Source: Jiangella alba (GTDB lineage Bacteria > Actinomycetota > Actinomycetes > Jiangellales > Jiangellaceae). From it: a stretch of 64,000 bases of DNA. Positions 42,071-49,982 of the stretch are shown here, in pieces (position 1 is the stretch's first letter; every line of letters starts with the position of its first letter). The translations under genes and the position numbers were made by a program. Location: the NCBI RefSeq assembly GCF_900106035.1, contig NZ_FNUC01000003.1, positions 1,729,501-1,793,500 on the forward strand, in the 5' to 3' direction. A model generated the notes under the pieces. That model saw nothing but the letters and a program-made list of their open reading frames with translations, did no database searches and was not told where the DNA came from.

Positions 42071-43393
42071 ATGTCTCTCTCGCCCGGTTTCGACGTCGTC
42101 CACGAGGTTGCTGTCTCCGACGGCGCCGAGGTCTTCGAGCACGGCTGGCAGTCGTTCAGCCCGACCACCACGTACGCGCTGGGTGCGCGGCCGCACCGGC
42201 CCACGTCGGAGCGGAACCGGATGCTCAACTACCGGCAGTCGTCACACCCGGGTCCGGACGGGTACTTCGGCGAGGGCGTGCTGGCCGTCTCTGACGGCGC
42301 CGGTTCCGTGCACGTCGTGGCGGCCGAGGACCCGTTCACGACGGGGGTGCGGCTGCAGGCCGTCGTCTCGGGGTCCGTTGTCGTCGTCGGTGCGGACGGG
42401 CCGGTGGCCGTTCGTGTCGTGCCCGGGTCCTCCGTTCAGGAGGCGCTGCGGTCGTGGGCGGTGTCGGCCGTCGCGGCCGCGGGGCTGCCGGCGGCTCGTC
42501 CCGCGCCGACCGCCTGGTGCTCCTGGTACGAGTACTGGGGCGGCGTGCGCCGTGAGGACATCGTCGAGAACCTCTCCGCGATGCGCAGCCTCGAGCTCCC
42601 CGTCGACGTCGTCCAGATCGACGACGGCTACTCCGCCGAGATCGGCGACTGGCTGACCCCGTCCGCCACCTTCGCCGACCTGCGCGGATTGGTGGAGCAG
42701 ATCCGCGGCGAGGGCCGCCGGGCCGGCATCTGGCTGGCCCCGTTCTTCGCCGGCGCCCGGTCCCGGCTGGCCGCCGAGCATCCCGACTGGCTGCTGCGGC
42801 ACCCGCACGGCGGCGCGCTGCACGCCGGGAACAACTGGAACCAGGACCTGTACTCGCTGGACCTGTCGCACCCCGGCGCGGCGGAGTGGATGCACACGGT
42901 GTTCTCGACGTTCGCGTCGTGGGGCATCGACTACTTCAAGATCGACTTCATCGCGGCGGGGGCCATTCCGGGTGTTCGTGCGTCGGGGGCGGATCCGGTG
43001 ACGGCGTACCGGGACGGGCTGCGTCTCATCCGGTCCGCCGTCGGGCCGTCCGCGCACATCCTGGGCTGCGGTGCGCCCGTTCTCCCGTCCGTCGGCCTGG
43101 TCGACTCCATCCGCGTCAGCGCCGACACCGGCCACACCTTCGCCCCCGACGACGGTGACATGTGCTCGCCCAGCCAGGAGGCGGCACTGCTCAGCGCGCG
43201 CGGGCGGCAGTTCATGAACGGCGTGTTCTTCGCCAACGACCCCGACTGCCTCATCGTCGGCCCCAAGGTCGAGAACCGCGACGCCTGGGCCGCACACGTC
43301 GAGGCCGTGGGCGGCGCGGTGGTCAGCAGCGACCGCCTGGCCGGCCTGGACGACTGGGGCCTCGAGACGACGCGGCGGCTGCTCACCCGTTGA
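42071..43393 (+). CDS. GH36 alpha-galactosidase (short, TmGalA-like)
   Basis: A 440-residue cytoplasmic enzyme that removes terminal alpha-galactose. It is shorter than classical GH36 (about 700) and close to the short Thermotoga GalA type. The barrel has PTAWCSWYEYWGG, VVQIDDGYSAEIGDW, the nucleophile Asp 292 in YFKIDFIAAGAIPG, and the probable acid/base Asp 352 in IRVSADTGH; LGCGAPVLPSVGLVDS and FFANDPDCLIVGP are also conserved. A short beta domain covers about 1-140. ATG 42071 has GAGG 8 bases upstream. As the last gene of the ROK-controlled operon it complements the GH97 enzyme. Assignment to GH36 is strong; exact linkage preference is inferred. Confidence 0.93.
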   Translation: MSLSPGFDVVHEVAVSDGAEVFEHGWQSFSPTTTYALGARPHRPTSERNRMLNYRQSSHPGPDGYFGEGVLAVSDGAGSVHVVAAEDPFTTGVRLQAVVSGSVVVVGADGPVAVRVVPGSSVQEALRSWAVSAVAAAGLPAARPAPTAWCSWYEYWGGVRREDIVENLSAMRSLELPVDVVQIDDGYSAEIGDWLTPSATFADLRGLVEQIRGEGRRAGIWLAPFFAGARSRLAAEHPDWLLRHPHGGALHAGNNWNQDLYSLDLSHPGAAEWMHTVFSTFASWGIDYFKIDFIAAGAIPGVRASGADPVTAYRDGLRLIRSAVGPSAHILGCGAPVLPSVGLVDSIRVSADTGHTFAPDDGDMCSPSQEAALLSARGRQFMNGVFFANDPDCLIVGPKVENRDAWAAHVEAVGGAVVSSDRLAGLDDWGLETTRRLLTR

Positions 43394-43427
43394 GGTTGGG
43401 TGCGGTTCGCCGGCCGCTTCTGGGTTT

Positions 43428-43471
43428 TCATCCACCTTTTGCGTTGTCAGGGCAGCACAGAAGGTTGATGA
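43428..43471. repeat. REP-like inverted repeat upstream of the truncated hydrolase
   Basis: TCATCCACCTTTTG and CAGAAGGTTGATGA are 14-base arms that pair at 12 of 14 positions around a 16-base spacer. It lies 34 bases upstream of the first ATG of the hydrolase at 43506, where that gene's missing N-terminus and ribosome site would be expected. It may be an inserted element; it could also terminate the GH36 operon. Confidence 0.6.
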
Positions 43472-43505
43472 TCTGGCGCTGACGGCCAGCGACGACGGGC
43501 CGGCG

Positions 43506-44243
43506 ATGGTGCTCGTCGGCGGCGGGCTGGACGACGGCAGCGAGAACGTGCCGCTGGGCCAGCACCTCGCCGCCGCCGGGTTCGCCGTCGTCAACTACCG
43601 GCGCCGCGGCCGGGGCGACAGCGGCGACACCGCGCCGTACGCCGTCGAGCGGGAGGTCGACGACCTCGCCGCGGTGATCGAGGCGGCCGGCGGGCGGGCG
43701 CACCTGTTCGGCGCGTCGTCGGGCGGGGCGCTGGCGCTGGAGGCGGCGGCCGCCGGGCTGCCGGTGGACCGCATCGCCGTCCACGAGGTCCCGTACCTGG
43801 TCGGCGAGCCGATGGTCGCGGCCTGGCACGCGTACGTCGCCGAGCTCGGCGACGCCCTCGGCCGCGGTGACCGCGACGAGGCGCTGCGGCTGTTCATGCG
43901 GCTGGCCGGGTCGCCGGACGACCAGATCGCGGCGGCCGAGGCGGCGCCGGTCTGGCCGGCGCTGCGCGAGCTGGCCCCGACGCTGCGCTACGACGCCGCG
44001 TGCCTCGGCGACGGCCCGCCGCCGGCGGTCCGGCTGGCGGCGGTCGGGCAGCCGGTGCTGCTGTCGACCGGTGCGACCGTCGACCCGCACTCGGCCGGGC
44101 TGCCGGTCGACTTCTTCGGCGCCGCGGCCGACGTCGCCGCCGCGAGCCTGCCGGACGCCCGGCGGCTCACCGTCGAGGTCGCCGGCCATGTCGCCGACCC
44201 GGCGCTGCTGGCGCCGGAGCTGGCCGCCTTCTACCGCGGCTGA
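43506..44243 (+). CDS. Alpha/beta hydrolase, N-terminally truncated
   Basis: A 245-residue reading frame from ATG 43506. The family, as shown by the intact relative at 24645-25445, normally begins with about 20 residues of SKDGTTIAYETTGSGPAV type. Here only a remnant (TASDDGPAMVLVGG) can be read in frame upstream, without a start codon or ribosome site, and a REP-like palindrome stands there. The rest is well kept: NYRRRGRGDSGDTAPYAVER, nucleophile elbow LFGASSGGALAL, and final His in VEVAGHVADPALL. It may be translated weakly from ATG 43506 or be a decaying gene. It overlaps the convergent hydrolase by 13 bases. Confidence 0.65.
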   Translation: MVLVGGGLDDGSENVPLGQHLAAAGFAVVNYRRRGRGDSGDTAPYAVEREVDDLAAVIEAAGGRAHLFGASSGGALALEAAAAGLPVDRIAVHEVPYLVGEPMVAAWHAYVAELGDALGRGDRDEALRLFMRLAGSPDDQIAAAEAAPVWPALRELAPTLRYDAACLGDGPPPAVRLAAVGQPVLLSTGATVDPHSAGLPVDFFGAAADVAAASLPDARRLTVEVAGHVADPALLAPELAAFYRG

Positions 44244-45022
44244 TCCGACGCCCGCCGCACCGGGATCGACGTCGGGACGGCGTCGTGGGTGAGGAACTCG
44301 GCGACGACGGCGGTGACGGCGGCCGGCTTGTCGGTCAGCAGGTCGTGCGACGTGCCGGGGACGACCGCCAGCTCGCCGCGCGGGAGGGCGCGGTAGAGGG
44401 CCAGCGTGTGCTCCAGCGCGATGATGTCGTCGTCGGCCGCGACGACGAGGGTCCGGACGTCCAGCCGGGCAAGGTCGGCGGGCGTGATGCCGAGTTCCTC
44501 CGCCGTCAGCGCCATGATCTTCGCCGCGACGACGGGGAAGTGGTCGCGGCCGTCCGGCGAGACCTCCGCGTAGGCGTCGACGACCTCGGCCGGCATCCCC
44601 GCGAGCGGGTCGTCGTCGACGTCGTCAGGGCCGGGCTCCGCCGCGAACAGCCAGCCGGACGGGTCGAACACGCCGCTGATCAGCACCAGCCGTTCGACGA
44701 GGTCGGGCCGGCGCAGGGCGGTCAGCAGCGCGACCACCGCGCCGTCGCTGTAGCCCGCCAGCCGCGCCGGACCGCCCAGCCGCGACAGCAGCGCGACGGT
44801 GTCGTCGGCCATGACGTGCTGCGACAGCGGCCCGTCGACGTCGGGGGAGCGGCCGTGCCCGCGCCGGTCCGGCCGCACGACGCGGAAGTCGCCGGCCAGC
44901 CCGGCCAGGTTGCCGGTGAACTCGCGCCCGTCGCTGAAGCCGCCGTGCAGCAGGACCAGCGGCGGGCCGGCGCCGTCCTCCGCGACCCAGCAGCGGGCGC
45001 CGTTCAGCTCGGTGTACGTCAT
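44231..45022 (-). CDS. Alpha/beta hydrolase
   Basis: A 263-residue cytoplasmic hydrolase. It has GPPLVLLHGGFSDGREFTGN with the oxyanion loop HGG, VVRPDRRGHGRSPDVDGPLS, nucleophile elbow RLAGYSDGAVVALL (Ser in GYSDG), RTLVVAADDDIIALEHTLAL with the acid, and His in VPGTSHDLLTDKPA. The layout is that of lactonase, esterase or haloperoxidase-like hydrolases. It is a single gene 44 bases after (in transcription sense, before) the ECF42 operon's end and convergent with the truncated hydrolase. Substrate cannot be told. Confidence 0.88.
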   Translation of the reverse strand: MTYTELNGARCWVAEDGAGPPLVLLHGGFSDGREFTGNLAGLAGDFRVVRPDRRGHGRSPDVDGPLSQHVMADDTVALLSRLGGPARLAGYSDGAVVALLTALRRPDLVERLVLISGVFDPSGWLFAAEPGPDDVDDDPLAGMPAEVVDAYAEVSPDGRDHFPVVAAKIMALTAEELGITPADLARLDVRTLVVAADDDIIALEHTLALYRALPRGELAVVPGTSHDLLTDKPAAVTAVVAEFLTHDAVPTSIPVRRASDQPR

Positions 45023-45066
45023 GACCGGAGTAGACCAGGCGCGGTGGCGGAACTCATCGAGGGGGC

Positions 45067-46260
45067 TCAGGCCCAGCGCAGCCGCTCGTGCAGGATGGCC
45101 TGCTCGGCCGGGTTGGTGGTGAGCTCCAGCGCCCGCGCGTCCGCTGCCCGGGCCTCGTCCGGACGGCCGAGGTCGCGCAGCAGCCCGGCCCGGGTCGCGT
45201 GCAGCAGGTGGTAGCCGTCCAGCCGGTCATCCAGGGCGTCCAGCGAGCGCAGCGCGGCGGCGGGGCCGGCGGTGTAGCGCAGCGCGACCGCCCGGTGCAG
45301 CCGCGTCACCGGCGACGGCGCGAGGGTCAGCAGCAGGTCGTAGAGCAGCACGATCTGCTCCCAGTCGGTGTCCTCCCAGCGGGCCGCCTCGGCGTGACAG
45401 GCGACGATCGCGGCCTGCAGCTGGTAGGGCCCGGGCCGGCCACGGCGCGCCGTCCGCACCAGGAGGGCGACGGCGTCCGCGATGGCCGCGTGGTCCCAGC
45501 GGGACCGGTCCTGGTCGGCCAGCAGCACGAGGCCGCCGTCGGCGCCGAAGCGGCCGCCGGAGCGGGCCCGGTGCAGCCTGATCAGCGCCAGCAGCCCGGC
45601 CACCTCCGGCTCGTCCGGCAGCAGCTCGTGCAGCAGCGCCGCCAGCCAGGCCGCGTCGTCGACCAGCCGCTGCGAGGCCACCTCGCCGCCGGAGGAGAGG
45701 TAGCCCTCGTTCAGCATCAGGTAGACGACGGTGAGCGCCTCGCCGACGCGGTCGCCGAGGTCGGCGTCGGTCGGCAGCCGGTACGGGATGCCGGCGTCGG
45801 CGATCTTCCGCTTCGCCCGGGTGATGCGCTGCGCCACCGTCGACTCCGGGACGAGGAACGCGCGGGCGACCTGCGCCGTCGTCAGCCCGCACACCACCCG
45901 CAGCGTCAGCGCGACCTGCGCGGACCGCGGCAGCGCCGGGTGGCAGCAGGTGAACACCAGCCGCAGCCGCTCGTCCGGCTCCGGCGGGACCGGCCACTGC
46001 ACACGGGCCAGCTTCTCCCGGTACCGGGTCTCGCGCCGCAGCACGTCCAGGCCGCGCCGCCGGGCGACGGTGAACAGCCAGGCGTCCGGCCGGTCCGGGA
46101 TGCCGTCGACCGGCCAGCGCTCCAGCGCCGCGACGACGGCGTCCTGGACGAGGTCCTCGGCGGTGGAGAAGTCGCCGATCAGCCGCACCAGGGCGGCCGC
46201 GAGCCGGCCCGCGTGCTCGCGCACCACCCGGGCCAGCTCGTCGTGGGCGTCGTCGGTCAC
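45067..46260 (-). CDS. ECF42-type RNA polymerase sigma factor with C-terminal helical extension
   Basis: A 397-residue sigma factor. Region 2 (about 15-85) has DFSTAEDLVQDAVVAALERW and RPDAWLFTVARRRGLDVLRR. Region 4 (about 110-165) has LPRSAQVALTLRVVCGLTTA and VPESTVAQRITRAKRKI. A large C-terminal domain of TPR-like helices (about 180-397) follows, with LNEGYLSSGGEVASQRLVDD and LLLTLAPSPVTRLHRAVALR. This domain is the hallmark of ECF42, whose genes are linked to DGPF/YCII proteins, as here. GTG 46260 overlaps the YCII stop (GTGA). The C-terminal domain replaces an anti-sigma factor in controlling activity. The signal is unknown. Confidence 0.94.
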   Translation of the reverse strand: MTDDAHDELARVVREHAGRLAAALVRLIGDFSTAEDLVQDAVVAALERWPVDGIPDRPDAWLFTVARRRGLDVLRRETRYREKLARVQWPVPPEPDERLRLVFTCCHPALPRSAQVALTLRVVCGLTTAQVARAFLVPESTVAQRITRAKRKIADAGIPYRLPTDADLGDRVGEALTVVYLMLNEGYLSSGGEVASQRLVDDAAWLAALLHELLPDEPEVAGLLALIRLHRARSGGRFGADGGLVLLADQDRSRWDHAAIADAVALLVRTARRGRPGPYQLQAAIVACHAEAARWEDTDWEQIVLLYDLLLTLAPSPVTRLHRAVALRYTAGPAAALRSLDALDDRLDGYHLLHATRAGLLRDLGRPDEARAADARALELTTNPAEQAILHERLRWA

Positions 46261-46598
46261 GACTCCAGCGGCCGGATCTCGACGACCGGGCAGCCCGGCC
46301 ACGTCCGCACCATGCGCAGCGCCTCGTCGAGGTCGGCGACCTCGATCTCGAGGTAGCCGCTGACCACCTCCTTGCCCTCGACGAACGGGCCGTCGGTGAC
46401 GATCGGCACCGGCCCGTCGAGGCGGACGGTGGTGGCGGTGTCCGGGTCCTGCAGCTTGTTGCCGCCGCGGATGACGTGACGGTGCTCGGCCATCCACTCG
46501 TCCACCTTGGCGAACGCGCGGGCCCGGTCGTCCGGCGTCAGCGCCTCGAGATCGGCGTGGAACTGCTCGGTGTCGACGAACAGCAGGACGTACTTCAT
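46257..46598 (-). CDS. DGPF/YCII-domain protein
   Basis: A 113-residue ferredoxin-like protein of the YCII-related (DGPF) family. It starts MKYVLLFVDTEQFHADLEAL, has the family mark VTDGPFVEGKEVVSGYLEIE, and ends around ALRMVRTWPGCPVVEIRPLE. Such proteins are encoded beside ECF42 sigma factors; their biochemical role is not settled, though the sigma factor often drives their synthesis. The start overlaps the stop of the VOC gene by one base (TGATG) and its own stop overlaps the sigma factor start. It is cytoplasmic. Confidence 0.92.
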   Translation of the reverse strand: MKYVLLFVDTEQFHADLEALTPDDRARAFAKVDEWMAEHRHVIRGGNKLQDPDTATTVRLDGPVPIVTDGPFVEGKEVVSGYLEIEVADLDEALRMVRTWPGCPVVEIRPLES

Positions 46599-47065
46599 CA
46601 GGCTCCCTGTAGTGCGGCGAGGCGCCGCGCCAGTTCGTCCTCGGCGACGTCCTCGACGTGGGTCGCGATGGTCCAGCCGTGCCCGAACGGGTCGACGACG
46701 TAGCCGTCGCGGTCGCCGTAGAACTGGTTCTCCGGCGCCCGCTTCAGCGTCGCGCCCTGCTCGACGGCGCGCGCCACGACCGCGTCGACGTCCTCGACGT
46801 AGACGAACAGGAACGCCGGCGAGCCGGGCAGCCCGCCCTCCGGCGGCGGCTCGGTGCCCATCATCGGCGACGCGTCCTCGACGATCAGCACGGAGTCGCC
46901 GATGACGATCTCGGCGTGGGCGACGCTGCCGCCGGGCCCGGGGAAGCGCAGGCGCTCGGTCGCGCCGAACACGTCGGCGTAGAACTCCAGCGCCTGCGCC
47001 GCCCCGCGCACGACGAGGCAGGGGGTGACCCGGCGATAGGTGTCCGGGATCGGTGTCACGCTCAT
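46598..47065 (-). CDS. VOC-family (PhnB/glyoxalase-like) protein
   Basis: A 155-residue VOC protein of the PhnB-like group. It opens with TPCLVVRGAAQALEFYADVF, has GSVAHAEIVIGDSVLIVEDA, AFLFVYVEDVDAVVARAVEQ and ENQFYGDRDGYVVDPFGHGW, which carry the usual metal-side residues. It is the first gene of an operon that continues with the DGPF protein and ECF42 sigma factor. Its ribosome site (AGGAGG) lies in one arm of a hairpin, so translation may be controlled by RNA structure. Function is unknown; these proteins may bind or modify a small toxic compound. Confidence 0.9.
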   Translation of the reverse strand: MSVTPIPDTYRRVTPCLVVRGAAQALEFYADVFGATERLRFPGPGGSVAHAEIVIGDSVLIVEDASPMMGTEPPPEGGLPGSPAFLFVYVEDVDAVVARAVEQGATLKRAPENQFYGDRDGYVVDPFGHGWTIATHVEDVAEDELARRLAALQGA

Positions 47066-47069
47066 CAGT

Positions 47070-47102
47070 CCTCCTGGGTCTTCGGTCCTTTCTACCCAGG
47101 AG
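47070..47102 (-). promoter_or_regulatory. Leader hairpin hiding the ribosome site of the ECF42 operon
   Basis: CTCCTGGGT (47071-47079) and ACCCAGGAG (47094-47102) are perfect 9-base complements around a 14-base loop. On the minus-strand mRNA one arm contains most of the AGGAGG ribosome site for ATG 47065. Melting or ligand-driven opening would be needed for translation. Hairpin is seen; control is inferred. Confidence 0.5.
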
Positions 47103-47162
47103 ACGAACGGAGAGCAGCCTGTTACGACATCACGGCCGCCCGGGCCGGCGGACGGGGCGACC

Positions 47163-47768
47163 TCACGCAGGGGCGCCGAGCGGCGGGTGCTCGAGTACGC
47201 GAGGCTTGTACTCGACCAGCTGGATGCGGCCGTCGAAGGTCCGGTGCTCGGTCATCTCGAGGGCGACGTCCGGGTAGCCGTCGTAGACGCGTTCGGCGCC
47301 CGTGGCCCCGGTGATCACCGGGAAGATCCCGACCCGGAAGCGGTCGACGAGCCCGGCTCGCAGCAGGGACCGGCACAGGCTGAGGCTGCCGATCGTGCTC
47401 AGCAGCCCCGAGCCGCTCGACTTCATGGCGCGGACCGCCTCGACGGCGTCGTCGCGGACCAGCGTGGAGTTGGCCCACGTCAGTGGCTCCTCGATCGAGG
47501 AGGAGAACACCACCTTGGACGCTCGGGTCAGCTCGTCGACGGACGCCTCTTCCTCGGGCCTGAACTCCTCCTGGCCGTTGGGGACCTCGCCGGCTGAGAA
47601 GCCCGACATCAGGCGGTAGGTGTTCGCTCCCATCAGGTAGGTGACCTCGGGCTGTTCGCCGAGCCACGCGAGGTACTCCGGGCCCTCGAGACCCCAGAAC
47701 CCGGGCCATCCCTCGCCCGACGCGTAGCCGTCGAGGGAGGTGATGAAGTCGACCAGAAGCTCCGGCAT
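47163..47768 (-). CDS. Dihydrofolate reductase-like (RibD C-terminal) protein
   Basis: A 201-residue Rossmann-like reductase of the RibD_C/DHFR family. The start LLVDFITSLDGYASGEGWPG and the NADPH-side VTYLMGANTYRLMSGFSAGE are typical, followed by SKVVFSSSIEEPLTWANSTL, a GSGLLSTIGSLSLCRSLLRA loop and VDRFRVGIFPVITGATGAER. Such stand-alone proteins occur in many copies in actinobacteria, with unknown substrates; few are true folate or riboflavin enzymes. The ATG has AGGAAAGGAA upstream. It is single-gene, between the ECF42 operon and tctA, all on the minus strand. Confidence 0.9.
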   Translation of the reverse strand: MPELLVDFITSLDGYASGEGWPGFWGLEGPEYLAWLGEQPEVTYLMGANTYRLMSGFSAGEVPNGQEEFRPEEEASVDELTRASKVVFSSSIEEPLTWANSTLVRDDAVEAVRAMKSSGSGLLSTIGSLSLCRSLLRAGLVDRFRVGIFPVITGATGAERVYDGYPDVALEMTEHRTFDGRIQLVEYKPRVLEHPPLGAPA

Positions 47769-47860
47769 GGCGGTTCCTTTCCTCAGATGTCACGAGCTCG
47801 GACCGGCCGGTAGCCACGAACTCATCGGCCGGGCCCGCGCCTCGCCAGTACCCGGCGCGG

Positions 47861-49387
47861 CTACGACATCACCGCCGGTTCCTTCTCGTTCAGCCGCCGT
47901 TCGCGCTGCCGCGCCCACATCGCCAGGGCGAGCAGCACCAGCAGCAGGCCATACGCCACGGCCGCGAACGGGCTGGTCACGAGCGCCGTCAGGTCGCCCT
48001 GGCTGATCGCCAGCGTCCGGCGGACCTGCTCCTCCGCCATCGGGCCGAGGATCATGCCGACGACGAGGGGCGCGGCCGGGTAGCCGTGCCGGCGCATGAA
48101 GAACCCGGCCAGCCCGATGCCCAGCAGCAACAGCAGGTCGACAGGGGAGAAGTTGAGCGCGTAGCTGCCCAGCGCGGCGAAGGTGAGGATGCCCGCGTAG
48201 AGGTAGTGGCGGGGGATCTGCAGCACCTTCACCCACAGCCCGACCAGCGGCAGGTTGAACACCAGCAGCATGAGGTTGCCGATGTAGAGGCTGGCCACCA
48301 GCGTCCACACCAGCACCGGCTGGTTCTCGAACAGCAGCGGCCCGGGCTGGATGCCGTACGTCTGGAACGCCGCGATCATCACCGCGGCGGTCGCCGTCGT
48401 CGGCAGGCCGAGCGTCAGCAGCGGCACCAGCACCCCGGCGGCCGCGGCGTTGTTGGCCGCCTCGGGACCGGCGACGCCCTCGATGGCGCCGTGGCCGAAC
48501 TCGTCCTTGCGGCGGCCCTTGGCCAGCTTCTTCTCCGTCGCGTAGGAGAGGAAGGTGGAGACGTCGGCGCCGCCGGCCGGGATGGTCCCGACGGGGAAGC
48601 CGATGGCGGTGCCGCGCAGCCACGGCCGCCACGACCGCGACCAGTCCGACCGCGACATCCACGACCGCCAGCCGCGCGGCACCGGGATCACCTCGACCGG
48701 CCCGTGCCGCAGCCGCGACGCGACGTACAACGCCTCGCCGACGGCGAACACGCCCACCGCCACGACCACGACGTCGACGCCGTCGGCCAGCAGCGGGACG
48801 CCGAACGTGAACCGCTGCTGCCCGGTGAGGGTGTCGGTGCCGATCAGCCCGACGAACAGGCCCAGCGCCAGCGACGCCAGCCCGCGCGCCACCGACGACC
48901 CGAGCAGCGCGCCCACCGTCACGAACGCGACGACCATCAGCGCGACGTAGTCGGCCGGGCCGAGTTGCACGGCCCAGTCGGCGATCACCGGCGCCAGCAG
49001 CGTCAGCGCCAGCGTGCCGATGGTCCCGGCGACGAACGACCCCAGGGCGGCCGTCGCGAGCGCGGCCGCACCCCGCCCGGCCTTCGCCATCTTGTTGCCC
49101 TCGACGGCGGTGACGATCGACGCGGACTCGCCGGGCGTGTTGAGCAGGATCGACGTCGTCGAGCCGCCGTACATGCCGCCGTAGTAGATGCCGGCGAACA
49201 CGATCATCGCGGCGGTGACGTCCAGCTCGTAGGTGAGCGGCAGCAGCAGCGCGACGGCCATCGCCGGGCCGATGCCGGGCAGCACGCCGACGGCCGTCCC
49301 GACGAACACGCCGAGCAGCGCGTACAGCAGGTACATGGGCTGGAGGGCGTTGGCGAAGCCGTCCAGCACCGCGGTCGCGTCAGCCAT
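47861..49387 (-). CDS. tctA: Tripartite tricarboxylate transporter, large membrane subunit TctA
   Basis: A 508-residue permease with about twelve helices. Family marks are [40 protein letters not shown] with [20 protein letters not shown], and, in the second half, [20 protein letters not shown] and [20 protein letters not shown]. It couples uptake of a citrate-like carboxylate to an ion gradient, with TctB and the binding protein TctC. ATG 49387 overlaps the tctB stop by 8 bases, and the C-terminus is short (NEKEPAVMS). It is the last gene of the tctCBA operon. Confidence 0.95.
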   Translation of the reverse strand: MADATAVLDGFANALQPMYLLYALLGVFVGTAVGVLPGIGPAMAVALLLPLTYELDVTAAMIVFAGIYYGGMYGGSTTSILLNTPGESASIVTAVEGNKMAKAGRGAAALATAALGSFVAGTIGTLALTLLAPVIADWAVQLGPADYVALMVVAFVTVGALLGSSVARGLASLALGLFVGLIGTDTLTGQQRFTFGVPLLADGVDVVVVAVGVFAVGEALYVASRLRHGPVEVIPVPRGWRSWMSRSDWSRSWRPWLRGTAIGFPVGTIPAGGADVSTFLSYATEKKLAKGRRKDEFGHGAIEGVAGPEAANNAAAAGVLVPLLTLGLPTTATAAVMIAAFQTYGIQPGPLLFENQPVLVWTLVASLYIGNLMLLVFNLPLVGLWVKVLQIPRHYLYAGILTFAALGSYALNFSPVDLLLLLGIGLAGFFMRRHGYPAAPLVVGMILGPMAEEQVRRTLAISQGDLTALVTSPFAAVAYGLLLVLLALAMWARQRERRLNEKEPAVMS

Positions 49388-49982
49388 CGATGAGCGGCAC
49401 CCCTTCCAGCCAGCCGGCGGGCAGCGACAGCCCGAGCCCGGTCCCGAACACCACCTGCAGCACCAGCGCGAGCACGATGCCGGCGACGACCGGCCGCCAC
49501 CACGGCCGCGCGCCCAGCGTCCACGCGGCGCCGGCGAACAGGACGGCGATCGCCAGCGGCCAGCCGGCCCGCTCGATCAGCCAGGTGTGCACGAGGAACA
49601 CCGCGACCAGCTGCACGACGGTGCGCCAGTCGGTGCCGGCGTTCGGGTCGACGTCCTCGCCGTCCTCGGCCGCGCCGACCCGGCCGCGCGCCGTCGCCAC
49701 CAGCACCGCGATGCCGGCGCCGACGAGCACGGCGCCGACGACGTACGGGAAGGTCCGCGGCCCCATCGCGTTCGACGACCCGGGCACCGCGATGGTCGCG
49801 GTGTCGGCCAGCACGAACACGCCGAGACCGGCGATGAGCGCGCCGATGACGTACTCCTCGGCCCGGCCGAGGAGGGAACGCCCGGGCCCCGGCCCGCCGA
49901 GCCGCCCGCCGGAGTCCGGCGGGCCGGGGAGACCGGTGCCGCTCGCGGCCGGCGCCGGTCCGTCAGTGGCGGGCACGGTCAC
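49380..49982 (-). CDS. tctB: Tripartite tricarboxylate transporter, small membrane subunit TctB
   Basis: A 200-residue protein with four membrane helices. A Pro/Gly-rich cytoplasmic start of about 45 residues precedes [20 protein letters not shown], then [20 protein letters not shown], the typical TctB motif (PRxFP). An acidic linker, [20 protein letters not shown], separates the helical pairs. It assists TctA in uptake. GTG 49982 overlaps the tctC stop, so the start is well fixed. TctB proteins vary greatly in sequence; the neighbours make this call secure. Confidence 0.92.
   Translation of the reverse strand: MTVPATDGPAPAASGTGLPGPPDSGGRLGGPGPGRSLLGRAEEYVIGALIAGLGVFVLADTATIAVPGSSNAMGPRTFPYVVGAVLVGAGIAVLVATARGRVGAAEDGEDVDPNAGTDWRTVVQLVAVFLVHTWLIERAGWPLAIAVLFAGAAWTLGARPWWRPVVAGIVLALVLQVVFGTGLGLSLPAGWLEGVPLIDG

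Noticed and set aside
47123-47880. Similar 14-base strings (TACGACATCAC with GCC) on both sides of the DHFR-like gene
   Set aside because: One near-match of this length is expected many times by chance in 64 kb, and there is no sign of a mobile element between them.
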